Source: Compostibacter hankyongensis
Lineage (GTDB): Bacteria > Bacteroidota > Bacteroidia > Chitinophagales > Chitinophagaceae
Direction: 5' to 3'
DNA length: 64,000 nt
Assembly (NCBI RefSeq): GCF_039541075.1
Contig: NZ_BAABFN010000002.1
Coordinates: 744,001-808,000, forward strand
Shown here: positions 43,433 through 52,473 of the stretch, piece by piece
Numbering within the stretch: the stretch's first letter is position 1
How the letters are laid out: every line of letters starts with the position of its first letter
Notes under the pieces: generated by a model
The model's database searches: none
Told to the model about the DNA's origin: nothing
Seen by the model: only the letters and a program-made list of their open reading frames with translations
Translations under genes and position numbers: made by a program

Positions 43433-44503
43433 ATGGCCTCCTTATTTGATCCCTTAACACTGCGAAGCATTACTTTCCGGAACAGAATAGCGGTTTCTCC
43501 CATGTGTCAGTATTCCTCGGAAGACGGCTTTGCCAACGACTGGCATGTAGTACATCTCGGCAGCAGGGCGGTAGGTGGGGCAGGGCTTGTGATGACGGAA
43601 GCCTCGGCGGTGTCGCCGGCCGGGCGCATTACTCCCGGCGATCTCGGCATATACAGGGACGAACATGTTCCTGTTTTGAAAAGGATCACCGGTTTTATCG
43701 CCTCCCAGGGCAGCGTGCCCGGCATACAGCTCGCGCATGCCGGTCGCAAAGCCAGCTGCGCCACGCCCTGGCAGGGCGGAAATCAGCTTTCCGAAGCGGA
43801 AGGCGGATGGCAACCGCTGGCGCCTTCGCCGCTGGCGTTCCGCGGGGAAGACCGTCTTCCTGCGGCCCTCTCCGAAGGGCAGATCGCCGCAGTGATAAGC
43901 GATTTCGCTGCTGCGGCCCTGCGGGCCCGGGAGGCGGGTTTTAAAGTGATTGAGCTGCATGCGGCACATGGCTATCTTATCCATCAGTTTTATTCTCCCC
44001 TGAGCAACCGGCGTACGGATCAATACGGCGGCAACCTGGAAAACCGGTGCAGGCTGCCGGTGGAGATTGCGAGGGCAGTCAGAGCAGTATGGCCGGAAGA
44101 GCTCCCCCTGTTTGTGCGGATATCTGCAACGGATTGGACTGACGAAGGCTGGACGCCGGAAGATTCCGTGTTCCTTGCAAAGAAATTACAGGCCGAGGGC
44201 GTTGACCTAATCGACTGCTCGTCCGGCGGAAATGCACCGGTGAGGATACCGCTCGGCCCCGGCTATCAGGTGCCTTTTGCGGAAAAGCTGAAACGGGAAG
44301 CCGGTATGGCTACCGGCGCGGTAGGCCTGATCACCGATGCCCGGCAGGCACAGGATATTATTGCTGCAGATAAAGCAGACCTGGTGCTGCTGGCCCGGCA
44401 GATGCTGCGGGATCCTTATTTTCCGCTGCATGCCGCGCAGGAGCTGGGGCAGGAAATTTCCTGGCCGGTGCAGTACGAACGCGCCAAACCACACCGCAAT
44501 TAG
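43433..44503 (+). CDS. Old Yellow Enzyme family NADH:flavin oxidoreductase (YqjM/NamA-like)
   Basis: An FMN-dependent TIM barrel of 356 residues, reducing activated C=C bonds with NAD(P)H. It begins SLFDPLTLRSITFRNRI, has Cys25 in SPMCQYSS (the redox-tuning cysteine of the YqjM class), then IQLAHAGRKAS and the substrate His pair in ELHAAHGYLIHQF. FYSPLSNRRTDQYGG is a family signature. It stands apart from the receiver gene and reads toward tauE. The physiological substrate is unknown. Confidence 0.93.
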   Translation: MASLFDPLTLRSITFRNRIAVSPMCQYSSEDGFANDWHVVHLGSRAVGGAGLVMTEASAVSPAGRITPGDLGIYRDEHVPVLKRITGFIASQGSVPGIQLAHAGRKASCATPWQGGNQLSEAEGGWQPLAPSPLAFRGEDRLPAALSEGQIAAVISDFAAAALRAREAGFKVIELHAAHGYLIHQFYSPLSNRRTDQYGGNLENRCRLPVEIARAVRAVWPEELPLFVRISATDWTDEGWTPEDSVFLAKKLQAEGVDLIDCSSGGNAPVRIPLGPGYQVPFAEKLKREAGMATGAVGLITDARQAQDIIAADKADLVLLARQMLRDPYFPLHAAQELGQEISWPVQYERAKPHRN

Positions 44504-44557
44504 AAAGATTGTCCCTGTTTATACCCAATTCCGGGTAGGAAAGCTCCCATATCAAAA

Positions 44558-45295
44558 ATGAACATAGACGCCGTTACCGCCTACGTGATGATCGTTATTT
44601 TCCTGGCTACCCTGATCCGCTCCACGTTCGGATTCGGAGAATCGCTGGTGGCGGTGCCCCTGCTTGCGCTTCGTCTTCCGCTGGATATAGCCGTTCCTGT
44701 TTCGGTGCTCGTTTCTGTTTCCGTAGCCGGTATAGTAGTGGCACAGGACTGGAAAAAGATCCATATCCGCAGCGCAGGAGGCCTGGTATTCTTTACCCTG
44801 CTGGGCATACCGCTGGGTCTTATGCTGCTCACCTCGGGGAATGAGCAGATCGTAAAGGCAGTACTGGGCGTCATCATCATAGGTTTTTCCCTTTACTTCC
44901 TGTCGGGCAGGAGGCCCGCCGTAAGCGGCAGCCGGGCCTGGCTTTTCGGATGCGGGTTTGTGGCCGGCGTGCTGGGAGGCGCCTACGGGCTGAATGGTCC
45001 TCCCCTCGCCCTGTACGGTTCTATGCGCCGCTGGACGGCCCAGCATTTCAGGGCTACCCTGCAGGCCTATTTTCTTCCCGCCAGCCTGATCGGCATGGCC
45101 GGCTACTGGCTGGAAGGGCTTTGGGTAGCTGCGGTCACCGATTACTTTCTGTGGAGCCTGCCCGCCATGCTGCCGGCCATCTTCCTGGGAAGATGGATCA
45201 ACCACCGCCTGCAGGGTGAAAGATTTTACCGGTACGTCTACCTCGGTCTTGCCGGCATAGGAGCCCTGCTGCTGGCGGAGACCTTCCTGGGCTGA
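44558..45295 (+). CDS. TauE/SafE family sulfite exporter-like permease
   Basis: A 245-residue membrane protein with about eight helices. The N-terminal repeat has ATLIRSTFGFGESLVAVPLL and the second repeat has GVLGGAYGLNGPPLALYG, both characteristic of TauE/SafE. Members export sulfite, sulfoacetate or other organic anions. No sulfonate-degrading gene is adjacent, so the substrate is open. Confidence 0.9.
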   Translation: MNIDAVTAYVMIVIFLATLIRSTFGFGESLVAVPLLALRLPLDIAVPVSVLVSVSVAGIVVAQDWKKIHIRSAGGLVFFTLLGIPLGLMLLTSGNEQIVKAVLGVIIIGFSLYFLSGRRPAVSGSRAWLFGCGFVAGVLGGAYGLNGPPLALYGSMRRWTAQHFRATLQAYFLPASLIGMAGYWLEGLWVAAVTDYFLWSLPAMLPAIFLGRWINHRLQGERFYRYVYLGLAGIGALLLAETFLG

Positions 45296-45321
45296 GGAGA
45301 ACGGCTTTCAAACTTTTATAT

Positions 45322-45329
45322 TACTTTTG
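45322..45329 (+). promoter_or_regulatory. -7 element upstream of the dihydroorotase-like gene
   Basis: TACTTTTG matches TAnnTTTG. It would give a leader of about 100 nt before the start at 45437. Confidence 0.4.
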
Positions 45330-45436
45330 CTGCTGACCTTTATGACAGGAGCGGCCGCCTGGGTGCGTAGCCCTACAGGGACCGGCATAGTTGACAAGCT
45401 GTTGACCTGTCATCATCGAAAAGCCCGGCTAATTTC

Positions 45437-46717
45437 ATGCAACTCCTTATCAAAAAGGCCCGCATCATTGATCCCGCTTCCTCCTTTAACGGGAAATTGC
45501 AGGATATACTTATCGAAGACGGCAGGATAAAAAAAATCGGCGCATCGCTGCGCCCTGATGCGCCGTCCGGGCAGGTGCAGGTACTGGAGCAGCCCGGCCT
45601 GCATGTTTCCCCGGGATGGGTAGACCTTTTTGCCCATTTCTGCGATCCCGGCATGGAATACCGGGAAGACATCCGCAGCGGCAGTCTGGCCGCAGCCGCC
45701 GGCGGCTATACCGACGTGATGCTGATACCGGACACGTCGCCCTGCCTGCAGTCCAAAGCCCAGATCACCTATGTGCTGGACCGGGCCCGCCCGTTTCCGG
45801 TAAGCATTCATCCCATCGGAGCCGTCAGCCGGTCGCTGGAGGGCAGCTCCCTCGCCGAGATGTACGAGATGCATCAAAGCGGCGCCGTCGCCTTCTCCGA
45901 CGGCCTTCATCCCATACAATCCTCCGGCCTGCTGCTCAAAGCGCTGCAGTATGTAAAGGCTTTTGAAGGCACCATCATCCAGCTGCCCGACGATACCAGC
46001 ATCTCCCGGCACGGGCTTATGCACGAAGGTATCCACTCCACCCGCCTGGGCATGCCCGGCAAACCGGCCCTGGCCGAGGACATTCTCGTACAACGGGATA
46101 TTGAGCTGACCCGTTATGCGGGTTCAAAGATTCATTTTACCGGGATATCGACCCGGAAATCCATAGCCCTGATCGCCGCCGCCAAAAAAGAAGGCCTGGC
46201 CGTCAGCTGCTCCGTCACCCCTTATCACCTGCTGCTGACCGACGCGGCGCTGGAGCAATACGACAGCAACCTGAAGGTAAACCCGCCCCTGCGGAATAAC
46301 GACGATGTACAGGCGCTGCGGGAAGCCGTGGAAAACGGCACCGTGGATTGCATCGCTACCCATCACCTGCCCCGCGACCGGGACAGCAAGCAAAAGGAAT
46401 TTGAATATGCCGGCGAAGGGATGATCGGGCTGGAAAGCTGCTTCGGATTGCTGCGGGAAGCCCTGCCCGGACTTTCTGCCGACCGGCTGGCACAACTGCT
46501 CGGCGGCAGGGCAAGGGAGCTGTTCGGTCTGCCTTCCGCCACCCTGCAGGAAGACGCCCCGGCCTGCCTTACTTTTTTTGATCCGGAAAAGGAATGGGTT
46601 TTCGACCGGGAGGCCCTGCGTTCCAAATCCGCGAATACCCCTTTTCTCGGCAGGACTTTAAAGGGGAAGCCGCTGGGCATCTATAACAAACAACAGCTTC
46701 ATCTGCTCAACCCCTAA
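45437..46717 (+). CDS. Dihydroorotase-like amidohydrolase lacking several metal ligands
   Basis: A 426-residue member of the multifunctional-complex dihydroorotase family. The scaffold is clear (VSPGWVDL, MYEMHQSGAVAFSDG, LMHEGIHSTRLGMPG, VNPPLRNNDDVQAL). Active-site positions differ from active PyrC: the HxHxR motif reads F65-A-H67-F-C69, the TPHHL metal motif reads TPYHL (Tyr263), and ATDHAPH reads ATHHLPR (His309 for Asp). It is therefore probably not a catalytic dihydroorotase. Bacteroidota commonly carry such a paralogue, often beside DUF4199 and GT2 genes as here, and annotation pipelines often name it pyrC. It may serve as a structural partner of aspartate transcarbamoylase. Confidence 0.85.
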   Translation: MQLLIKKARIIDPASSFNGKLQDILIEDGRIKKIGASLRPDAPSGQVQVLEQPGLHVSPGWVDLFAHFCDPGMEYREDIRSGSLAAAAGGYTDVMLIPDTSPCLQSKAQITYVLDRARPFPVSIHPIGAVSRSLEGSSLAEMYEMHQSGAVAFSDGLHPIQSSGLLLKALQYVKAFEGTIIQLPDDTSISRHGLMHEGIHSTRLGMPGKPALAEDILVQRDIELTRYAGSKIHFTGISTRKSIALIAAAKKEGLAVSCSVTPYHLLLTDAALEQYDSNLKVNPPLRNNDDVQALREAVENGTVDCIATHHLPRDRDSKQKEFEYAGEGMIGLESCFGLLREALPGLSADRLAQLLGGRARELFGLPSATLQEDAPACLTFFDPEKEWVFDREALRSKSANTPFLGRTLKGKPLGIYNKQQLHLLNP

Positions 46718-46729
46718 ACCATAATCCTC

Positions 46730-47275
46730 ATGGAAAACACGACCGCAACAAAAATGCATATCAGCTATGCAATAACCATCTCCATCATCCTTATCCTGGT
46801 ACAGGTCATCGGCTATGTATTTGGGATCTCCCAGGAAAACTGGTTCGGTTATATCAACCAGGTTCTTCTGTTAATCGGCGTCCTCATGGAAGTCCGGAGC
46901 TATGGTAAATCCGAAGCCTATACTGCCTCCTTCGGAAAGCTGTTCGGCAGCGGTTTCAAAACAACGCTGATTATTACGCTGATCATGCTTGTTTTTTTGG
47001 TTGTCTTTATCCTGCTCTTCCCCGATGTCAAGTCCCGCGCCCTGGAAATAGCCAGGGAGAAGATGGAACATAAGCAGCTGTCTGAAGAGCAGATAGATCA
47101 GGGGCTTGCCTTTACTTCCCGCTTTTTCATGGTTTTTGCAATAATAGGCAGCATCTTCTTTAACCTTGTCACCGGTATTATCGGTTCGCTGATCGGTGCA
47201 GCCGTCACCAAAAAGGACGCCCATCCCGAAATGACCGGGGAAACACCGGGAGAAAACCCGCCGTCCGGCATTTAA
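46730..47275 (+). CDS. DUF4199 membrane protein
   Basis: A 181-residue protein with four predicted membrane helices: two near the N-terminus, one around residues 80-98, and one near 135-160. Between the last two is a charged segment, SRALEIAREKMEHKQLSEEQIDQ, seen here as AREKMEHKQLSEEQ. This hairpin is typical of DUF4199. A second DUF4199 gene follows after 38 bp. Function is unknown. It is co-directional with the dihydroorotase-like gene and the GT2 gene, an arrangement common in Bacteroidota. Confidence 0.82.
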   Translation: MENTTATKMHISYAITISIILILVQVIGYVFGISQENWFGYINQVLLLIGVLMEVRSYGKSEAYTASFGKLFGSGFKTTLIITLIMLVFLVVFILLFPDVKSRALEIAREKMEHKQLSEEQIDQGLAFTSRFFMVFAIIGSIFFNLVTGIIGSLIGAAVTKKDAHPEMTGETPGENPPSGI

Positions 47276-47313
47276 GCCGGTCCGGCTCTTATAGCCAAAT
47301 TCTTTTCATCATT

Positions 47314-47892
47314 ATGGCCAACCGACCTTCTTCTAATACCGGAATGATTTTTGGAGCAATAGCCGCGCTGGTATCCGTGCTGTCCAACTACCTGCTCTAC
47401 CGGGCGGGTGTGTATTATTTCATGAGCACCTACCAATGGATCGGCTTCGCCGTCATCGTATTGCTGGCTGTAGCGGCCACCCTGCTGAAACGGCGCCGGC
47501 AGGGCGGATACCTCGAATTCAGGGACGCGCTCCGTTCCGCTTTTGTGGTGCTGGTCATCGTGGCGGTCGTGAATGTGCTTTTCCAGTACCTGCTTTTTAA
47601 GGTCATCGATCCTGCTTTCGATCAGCAGGTGCAACAGGAAAGGGCCAGCCAGTATATACAGATGATGAAGCGGTCCGGCGCCTCGGCTGAAAAGATACAG
47701 GAGCAGACAGCCACCCTGAAAGAAAAAAGCAAGGTCAGCATCGGGGGTTCACTCGTAGGATTGGGCACCACCCTGATCATTTATTTCTTCATCTCGCTGA
47801 TCATCGCCTTTGCCGTAAAAAGGAAAGCGCCGGACGATCGCAGGATGACGCCGGACAGCCCGGATGAGTCACTAACCGCAAACCCGAATTGA
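47314..47892 (+). CDS. Second DUF4199 membrane protein
   Basis: The product has 192 residues with the same architecture as its neighbour: helices near residues 10-30, 40-58 and 70-95, a charged helix with QQERASQYIQMMKRSGASAEKIQEQ (segments QYIQMMKRSG and AEKIQEQ), then a last helix and a basic tail. The two proteins probably arose by duplication. The stop is 5 bp before the next ATG, so the GT2 gene is likely co-translated. Confidence 0.82.
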   Translation: MANRPSSNTGMIFGAIAALVSVLSNYLLYRAGVYYFMSTYQWIGFAVIVLLAVAATLLKRRRQGGYLEFRDALRSAFVVLVIVAVVNVLFQYLLFKVIDPAFDQQVQQERASQYIQMMKRSGASAEKIQEQTATLKEKSKVSIGGSLVGLGTTLIIYFFISLIIAFAVKRKAPDDRRMTPDSPDESLTANPN

Positions 47893-47897
47893 CCGAT

Positions 47898-48836
47898 ATG
47901 GATATTTCCGTGATCATTCCCCTGTTCAACGAAGAGGAGTCGTTACCGGAGCTTTGTGCCTGGATCAGCCGGGTAATGGAGGCTAACCGCTTTGACTATG
48001 AGATCATCCTGGTGGACGACGGCAGCACGGACACTTCCTGGCAGGTCATCCAACAGCTGGCTGAAAGCAACCCCTGTCTGAAAGGCATCCGGTTCCAGCG
48101 CAACTACGGAAAATCCGCTGCGCTGAACGAAGGATTCCGGGCGGCAAAAGGCGAGGTGGTCATTACCATGGACGCCGACCTGCAGGACAGTCCCGACGAA
48201 ATTCCCGAACTGTACCGGATGATCACCGAAGAACAGTACGACCTGGTCAGCGGCTGGAAAAAACAGCGGCATGATCCGCTTTCAAAGACCATCCCTTCCC
48301 GTTTTTTCAACGGCGTCACCCAGAAAATGTCCGGCATCCGGCTGCACGACTTCAACTGCGGATTAAAGGCCTACCGCCGCAGGGTAATAAAATCCATAGA
48401 AGTATACGGCGAGATGCACCGCTATATCCCGGTCATCGCCAAGTGGAGCGGATTCCGGAAGATAGGGGAAAAGGTGGTGGAGCACCGCGCCCGCAAGTAT
48501 GGTATCTCCAAGTTCGGACTGGAACGGTTTATCAACGGCTTCCTGGATCTGATGTCCATCATGTTCGTGGGACGGTTCGGCAAAAAGCCGATGCACTTCT
48601 TCGGTTCGCTGGGAACGCTGGTTTTTTTTATCGGCTTCTGCATCTGCGTGTACCTGGGCATCGCCAAATTTGCCTTTCAGCAATACAACATGACGGACCG
48701 GCCGATATTCTATATTGCCCTCGTCTCCATCATCGTGGGAGCGCAGCTGTTCCTCACGGGCTTCCTGGCAGAGCTGGTCACCCGCAACGCCGCGGAACGG
48801 AACCATTATCTGGTAGAAGAACGCATCCGGCTCTGA
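47898..48836 (+). CDS. GT2 polyprenyl-phosphate glycosyltransferase (DPM1-like)
   Basis: The 312-residue product has a GT-A catalytic domain (MDISVIIPLFNEEESL; VDDGSTD; MDADLQDSPDE) and two C-terminal helices, closely parallel to the protein at 12304-13251 (both share RLHD, YGE-HR-IPV and PMHFFG). It likely makes a polyprenyl-phosphate sugar. The ATG at 47898 is preferred over the TTG at 47889. It opens a run of glycan genes ending with gmhB. Confidence 0.9.
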   Translation: MDISVIIPLFNEEESLPELCAWISRVMEANRFDYEIILVDDGSTDTSWQVIQQLAESNPCLKGIRFQRNYGKSAALNEGFRAAKGEVVITMDADLQDSPDEIPELYRMITEEQYDLVSGWKKQRHDPLSKTIPSRFFNGVTQKMSGIRLHDFNCGLKAYRRRVIKSIEVYGEMHRYIPVIAKWSGFRKIGEKVVEHRARKYGISKFGLERFINGFLDLMSIMFVGRFGKKPMHFFGSLGTLVFFIGFCICVYLGIAKFAFQQYNMTDRPIFYIALVSIIVGAQLFLTGFLAELVTRNAAERNHYLVEERIRL

Positions 48837-48879
48837 GCACACCATTTCCGGGAGCGGCAAAATATCCGAAGATACGATC

Positions 48880-50046
48880 ATGGAAAAAGAGATAACGGAG
48901 CGCAGCATACGAAAAAAGATCATTATCATCGGGTCGGCCCATCCGCTGCGCGGCGGGCTGGCAGCCTATAACGAACGCCTGGCGCTCGAGTTTCAGCAGA
49001 TGGGCCATGAGGTGCTGATCTATACCTTTTCCCTGCAGTATCCTTCTTTTCTCTTTCCCGGAAAAAGCCAGTATTCGGAGGAACCGCCTCCCGCGGAGCT
49101 GGACATCCGCGTTGCCGTCAATTCCGTCAACCCGCTCAACTGGTGGTTTACCGGGCGGCGTATCCGGAAAGAGCAGCCGGATATCGTGGTCTGCAAGTTC
49201 TGGCTGCCGTTCATGGGTCCCTGCTTCGGCACCCTGCTGCGGATCGCCTGCCGCGGCCGCTCCACAAAAGCCGTATCCATCCTGGACAATGTCATCCCGC
49301 ATGAGAAGCGGCCGGGCGACCGCGCCTTCACCCGCTATTTCATACGCGCCTGCCACGCATTTATCGCCATGAGCCGAAGCGTGCTCGACGACCTGCGCCG
49401 CTTCACCCCCGACAAACCGGCCCGGCTGATCCCCCATCCGCTGTACGACAATTTCGGCACCCCCGTTCCGAAAGCCGCTGCCCGCCGCGAGCTGGACCTG
49501 CCCGATACCGGAAAGATCATCCTCTTTTTCGGGTTTATCCGTCCTTATAAAGGGCTTGATCTCCTGCTCGAAGCCATGCATGACGAGCGGATCCGGCAGG
49601 CCGGCATACGTCTGCTGATCGCGGGGGAATTTTATGAAGACCGGGACAGATACGACCGCCTGATCGAACAATACGGGCTGGCGGACCAGCTTATCCTGCG
49701 CACAGACTTTATCCCGGACAACGCTGTAAAATATTATTTCTGTGCCGCAGACCTGGTGGTGCAGCCTTACCGCTCGGCTACGCAAAGCGGCATTACCCCC
49801 ATGGCCTATCATTTTGAAAAGCCCATGGTAGTCACCAGGGTGGGCGGGCTGCCCGAGATGGTCCCCGATGAGCAGGTCGGCCTCGTAACGGACCCCGACC
49901 CGGCATCCCTGGCCGGCGCCATCCTGAAATACTATACCTTTGGGGAGGCGCATTTTGTGCCTTTTATCCAAAAAGAAAAACAAAAATATTCCTGGGCCCG
50001 TATGGCCCGGACCATTCTTGAGCTGAGCGATGTTGTACAGAAGTAA
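48880..50046 (+). CDS. GT4 family glycosyltransferase
   Basis: A 388-residue GT-B enzyme. The N-terminal half has IIIGSAHPLRGGLAAYNERLALEFQQMG, where GG and the following Tyr face the donor (segments PLRGGLAAYNERLA). The C-terminal half shows ILFFGFIRPYKGLDLLLEA and QSGITPMAYHFEKPMVVTRVGGLPE, the EX7E-like nucleotide-sugar site. It is cytoplasmic, overlaps hddA by 17 bp, and presumably adds a sugar, perhaps the heptose made by its neighbours, to a cell-surface glycan. Confidence 0.88.
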   Translation: MEKEITERSIRKKIIIIGSAHPLRGGLAAYNERLALEFQQMGHEVLIYTFSLQYPSFLFPGKSQYSEEPPPAELDIRVAVNSVNPLNWWFTGRRIRKEQPDIVVCKFWLPFMGPCFGTLLRIACRGRSTKAVSILDNVIPHEKRPGDRAFTRYFIRACHAFIAMSRSVLDDLRRFTPDKPARLIPHPLYDNFGTPVPKAAARRELDLPDTGKIILFFGFIRPYKGLDLLLEAMHDERIRQAGIRLLIAGEFYEDRDRYDRLIEQYGLADQLILRTDFIPDNAVKYYFCAADLVVQPYRSATQSGITPMAYHFEKPMVVTRVGGLPEMVPDEQVGLVTDPDPASLAGAILKYYTFGEAHFVPFIQKEKQKYSWARMARTILELSDVVQK

Positions 50047-51058
50047 AGCACCTTTAAGGATCGGGCTGGCCGGTGGCGGCACGGATGTAAGTCCGTATGC
50101 AGACCTCCATGGTGGCGCCATACTGAACGCCACCGTATCCCTGTACGCCCATGCTTCCATTACCCTGCTGGAAGAGCCAAAGATCATCATTGAAGCGCTG
50201 GACCGGCAGGAGCAGCAGGTTTTCCCGCTCACAGACACCCTCCCGGTAGACGGAAAGCTGGACCTTGCCAAAGGCGTCTATAACAGCATCTGCCGGCAAT
50301 ACGCCCTGCAACCCCGCGGCCTGCGGCTGAGCACTTATGTGGACGTGCCTGCCGGCTCGGGTCTGGGCACCTCCTCCACCCTGGTGGTGGCCATCCTCGG
50401 CGCCTTCGGGGAATGGCTGAAGCTGCCGCTGGGTGAGTACGACCTGGCCCACTATGCCTACGATATAGAACGGAACGACCTCCGGATGGCCGGCGGACGG
50501 CAGGACCAGTACGCCGCCACCTTCGGAGGCGTCAACTTCATGGAATTTTATGCCGGGGACAAGGTGATCGTAAATCCTTTGCGAATACGGCAGGAATATC
50601 TCTATGAGCTGGAGCATAACCTGCTGCTGTACTTTACCGCCACCAGCCGGCTCTCCTCCGCTATCATTGAAACGCAGAGCCGGAATGTGGAAACTCGTCA
50701 GGAAAAATCCATCGACGCCATGCACCGGCTGAAGGAGCAGTCCCGGATGATGAAGGAAGCCCTGCTCCGCGGCGAAACCGACCAGATCGGCCATATCCTC
50801 GACTATGGCTTCCGGTACAAAAAGCAGATGGCCAGCGGCATCTCCAACACGCTGATCGACGATATCTATACCACCGCGCAAAAAGCCGGCGCTACGGGAG
50901 GCAAGATCTCCGGGGCCGGGGGCGGCGGATTCATGATCTTTTACTGCCCCGGCAACACCCGTTATGCCGTCATGGAAGCATTGCAGCACTTCGACGGCTA
51001 TTTCAAGCAGTACCAGTTTGTAAAAAACGGGCTGTGCACCTGGAGCAATAAACAGTAA
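50030..51058 (+). CDS. hddA: D-glycero-alpha-D-manno-heptose 7-phosphate kinase-like GHMP kinase
   Basis: A 342-residue GHMP kinase. RSKAPLRIGLAGGGTDVSPY at the N-terminus, the ATP loop VPAGSGLGTSSTLVVAIL and the C-terminal SGAGGGGFMIFYC fit HddA, which phosphorylates heptose-7-phosphate at C1. The call is strengthened by gmhA, hddC and gmhB directly downstream. The related enzymes galactokinase and fucokinase lack the GLAGGGTDVSPY start. Confidence 0.9.
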   Translation: MLYRSKAPLRIGLAGGGTDVSPYADLHGGAILNATVSLYAHASITLLEEPKIIIEALDRQEQQVFPLTDTLPVDGKLDLAKGVYNSICRQYALQPRGLRLSTYVDVPAGSGLGTSSTLVVAILGAFGEWLKLPLGEYDLAHYAYDIERNDLRMAGGRQDQYAATFGGVNFMEFYAGDKVIVNPLRIRQEYLYELEHNLLLYFTATSRLSSAIIETQSRNVETRQEKSIDAMHRLKEQSRMMKEALLRGETDQIGHILDYGFRYKKQMASGISNTLIDDIYTTAQKAGATGGKISGAGGGGFMIFYCPGNTRYAVMEALQHFDGYFKQYQFVKNGLCTWSNKQ

Positions 51059-51068
51059 ACCCCTTATT

Positions 51069-51647
51069 ATGCAAGCGCAGATACAACATATCCTGCAGGC
51101 CTCGATCAATACCAAACAGGCCATCCTGGAAGACGAAGCTTTGCTCGAAACCATTCTGCGGGCAACAGAGACCGTGCTGGATGCCTTCCGCGGGGGACAT
51201 CATGTATTTTTCTGCGGTAATGGGGGAAGCGCGGCAGATGCCCAGCATCTGGCCGCTGAGTTCTCGGGTCGTTTTTATAAAGACCGCACACCGCTGCCTT
51301 CGGAGGCGCTGCACTGCAATACCTCTTATCTGACCGCCGTGGCCAATGACTATAGCTACGATATGATCTATGCCCGGCTGATCAAAGGCATCGGCCATCC
51401 GGGTGATGTACTCATCGGGCTCTCCACTTCGGGAAATTCCGTCAATATCGTAAAAGCCTTCGAGCAGGCGCGCTTCAACCAGATGATCACCATCGGCTTT
51501 ACCGGGGCTACCGGCGGCAGCATGAAGTCATTGAGCGATCTCCTCATCAATATACCGGAAACGGATACCCCAAGAATACAGGAAGCGCACATCACCGTAG
51601 GCCATATCATCTGCCAGCTGGTGGAGGAAAAGCTTTTCAGCGAATGA
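51069..51647 (+). CDS. gmhA: Phosphoheptose isomerase
   Basis: A 192-residue SIS-domain enzyme converting sedoheptulose-7-phosphate to D-glycero-D-manno-heptose-7-phosphate. Substrate-binding motifs are FFCGNGGSAADAQHLAAEFSGRF (segment GNGGSAADAQHLAAE) and LIGLSTSGNSVNIV; the C-terminal EAHITVGHIICQLVE carries the catalytic His. It overlaps hddC by 4 bp and supplies the HddA substrate. Confidence 0.94.
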   Translation: MQAQIQHILQASINTKQAILEDEALLETILRATETVLDAFRGGHHVFFCGNGGSAADAQHLAAEFSGRFYKDRTPLPSEALHCNTSYLTAVANDYSYDMIYARLIKGIGHPGDVLIGLSTSGNSVNIVKAFEQARFNQMITIGFTGATGGSMKSLSDLLINIPETDTPRIQEAHITVGHIICQLVEEKLFSE

Positions 51648-52342
51648 CCTCCACAGCCATCGTGCTTGCCGGGGGGCTGGGCACGCGCCTCCGCGGCGTG
51701 GTAAACGATCTGCCCAAGTGCCTGGCGCCGGTAGCGGGCCGTCCTTTCCTCTATTATGTGCTCCGGCAGCTCCGCGCGCAGGGTATCCGCAAGGTGATCC
51801 TTTCGCTCGGTCACCGGCATGAGCAGGTCACCGAATGGTGCAGGCAACACGGACAGGGGCTGTCCCTGCAATATGTGATCGAGCCCGAACCCCTGGGTAC
51901 CGGAGGAGCTATCCGGTATGCCCTGGAATATGCCGGGGAAAACGACGTGTTCGTACTGAACGGAGACACATATTTCCCGGTAGACCTCGGTAAAATGTAC
52001 GCCCTGCACCACGAGAAGCAGGCGCTGGTAACGCTGGCCCTGAAGCCCATGCGGGCATTCAGCCGGTACGGATCGGTGCAGGCTGATGCCGAACAACGGA
52101 TCACCGGTTTTGCGGAAAAGCAATTTGTGGAAAACGGACTGATCAACGGCGGGATATACCTGCTGCAGCGGGAGAAGCTGCTGGGTCTTTCCCTTCCGGA
52201 AAAGTTTTCCTTTGAAAATGAGTTCCTGGTTCCGGGCACCGGTCAATACCCGTTCTTCGGCTATACCGAAGATGCTTATTTTATCGACATCGGAGTACCG
52301 GAGGATTATGAAAGAGCGCAACGGGAAATGAAAGAAGTCTAA
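51644..52342 (+). CDS. hddC: D-glycero-alpha-D-manno-heptose 1-phosphate guanylyltransferase-like nucleotidyltransferase
   Basis: A 232-residue sugar-phosphate nucleotidyltransferase with the signature LAGGLGTRLRGVVNDLPKCLAPV, then FVLNGDTYFPVDL (metal site) and GGIYLL. The N-terminal pattern and the flanking gmhA and gmhB genes point to HddC, giving GDP-heptose. The nucleotide specificity is inferred from context. The stop codon lies in AGTCTAAGG, which also begins repeat array B's left arm. Confidence 0.88.
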   Translation: MTSTAIVLAGGLGTRLRGVVNDLPKCLAPVAGRPFLYYVLRQLRAQGIRKVILSLGHRHEQVTEWCRQHGQGLSLQYVIEPEPLGTGGAIRYALEYAGENDVFVLNGDTYFPVDLGKMYALHHEKQALVTLALKPMRAFSRYGSVQADAEQRITGFAEKQFVENGLINGGIYLLQREKLLGLSLPEKFSFENEFLVPGTGQYPFFGYTEDAYFIDIGVPEDYERAQREMKEV

Positions 52343-52363
52343 GGTTTATCTGCCTGGAAAAGG

Positions 52364-52405
52364 AACTTTAGATATTAGACTTTGAACTTTAGACCCACGA
52401 ACCAA
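52364..52405. repeat. Degenerate 7-nt-period array B
   Basis: Six heptamers in phase: AACTTTA, GATATTA, GACTTTG, AACTTTA, GACCCAC, GAACCAA. AACTTTAGACC is shared with array C. An inverse-sense AGTCTAAGG overlaps the hddC stop at 52340-52342. GGTTTATC (52343-52350) and GATAAACC (52451-52458) flank it as an 8-bp inverted repeat. Confidence 0.6.
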
Positions 52406-52473
52406 AAACGCGCAGCGTTCATCGAGACCTTTAAAGATCATAGTGCGCGAGATAAACCGGAAAATACCGACCC

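Noticed and set aside
48778..50271. 497-codon minus-strand open frame across the GT2, GT4 and hddA genes
   Set aside because: It spans three real genes on the other strand and has no recognisable domain.
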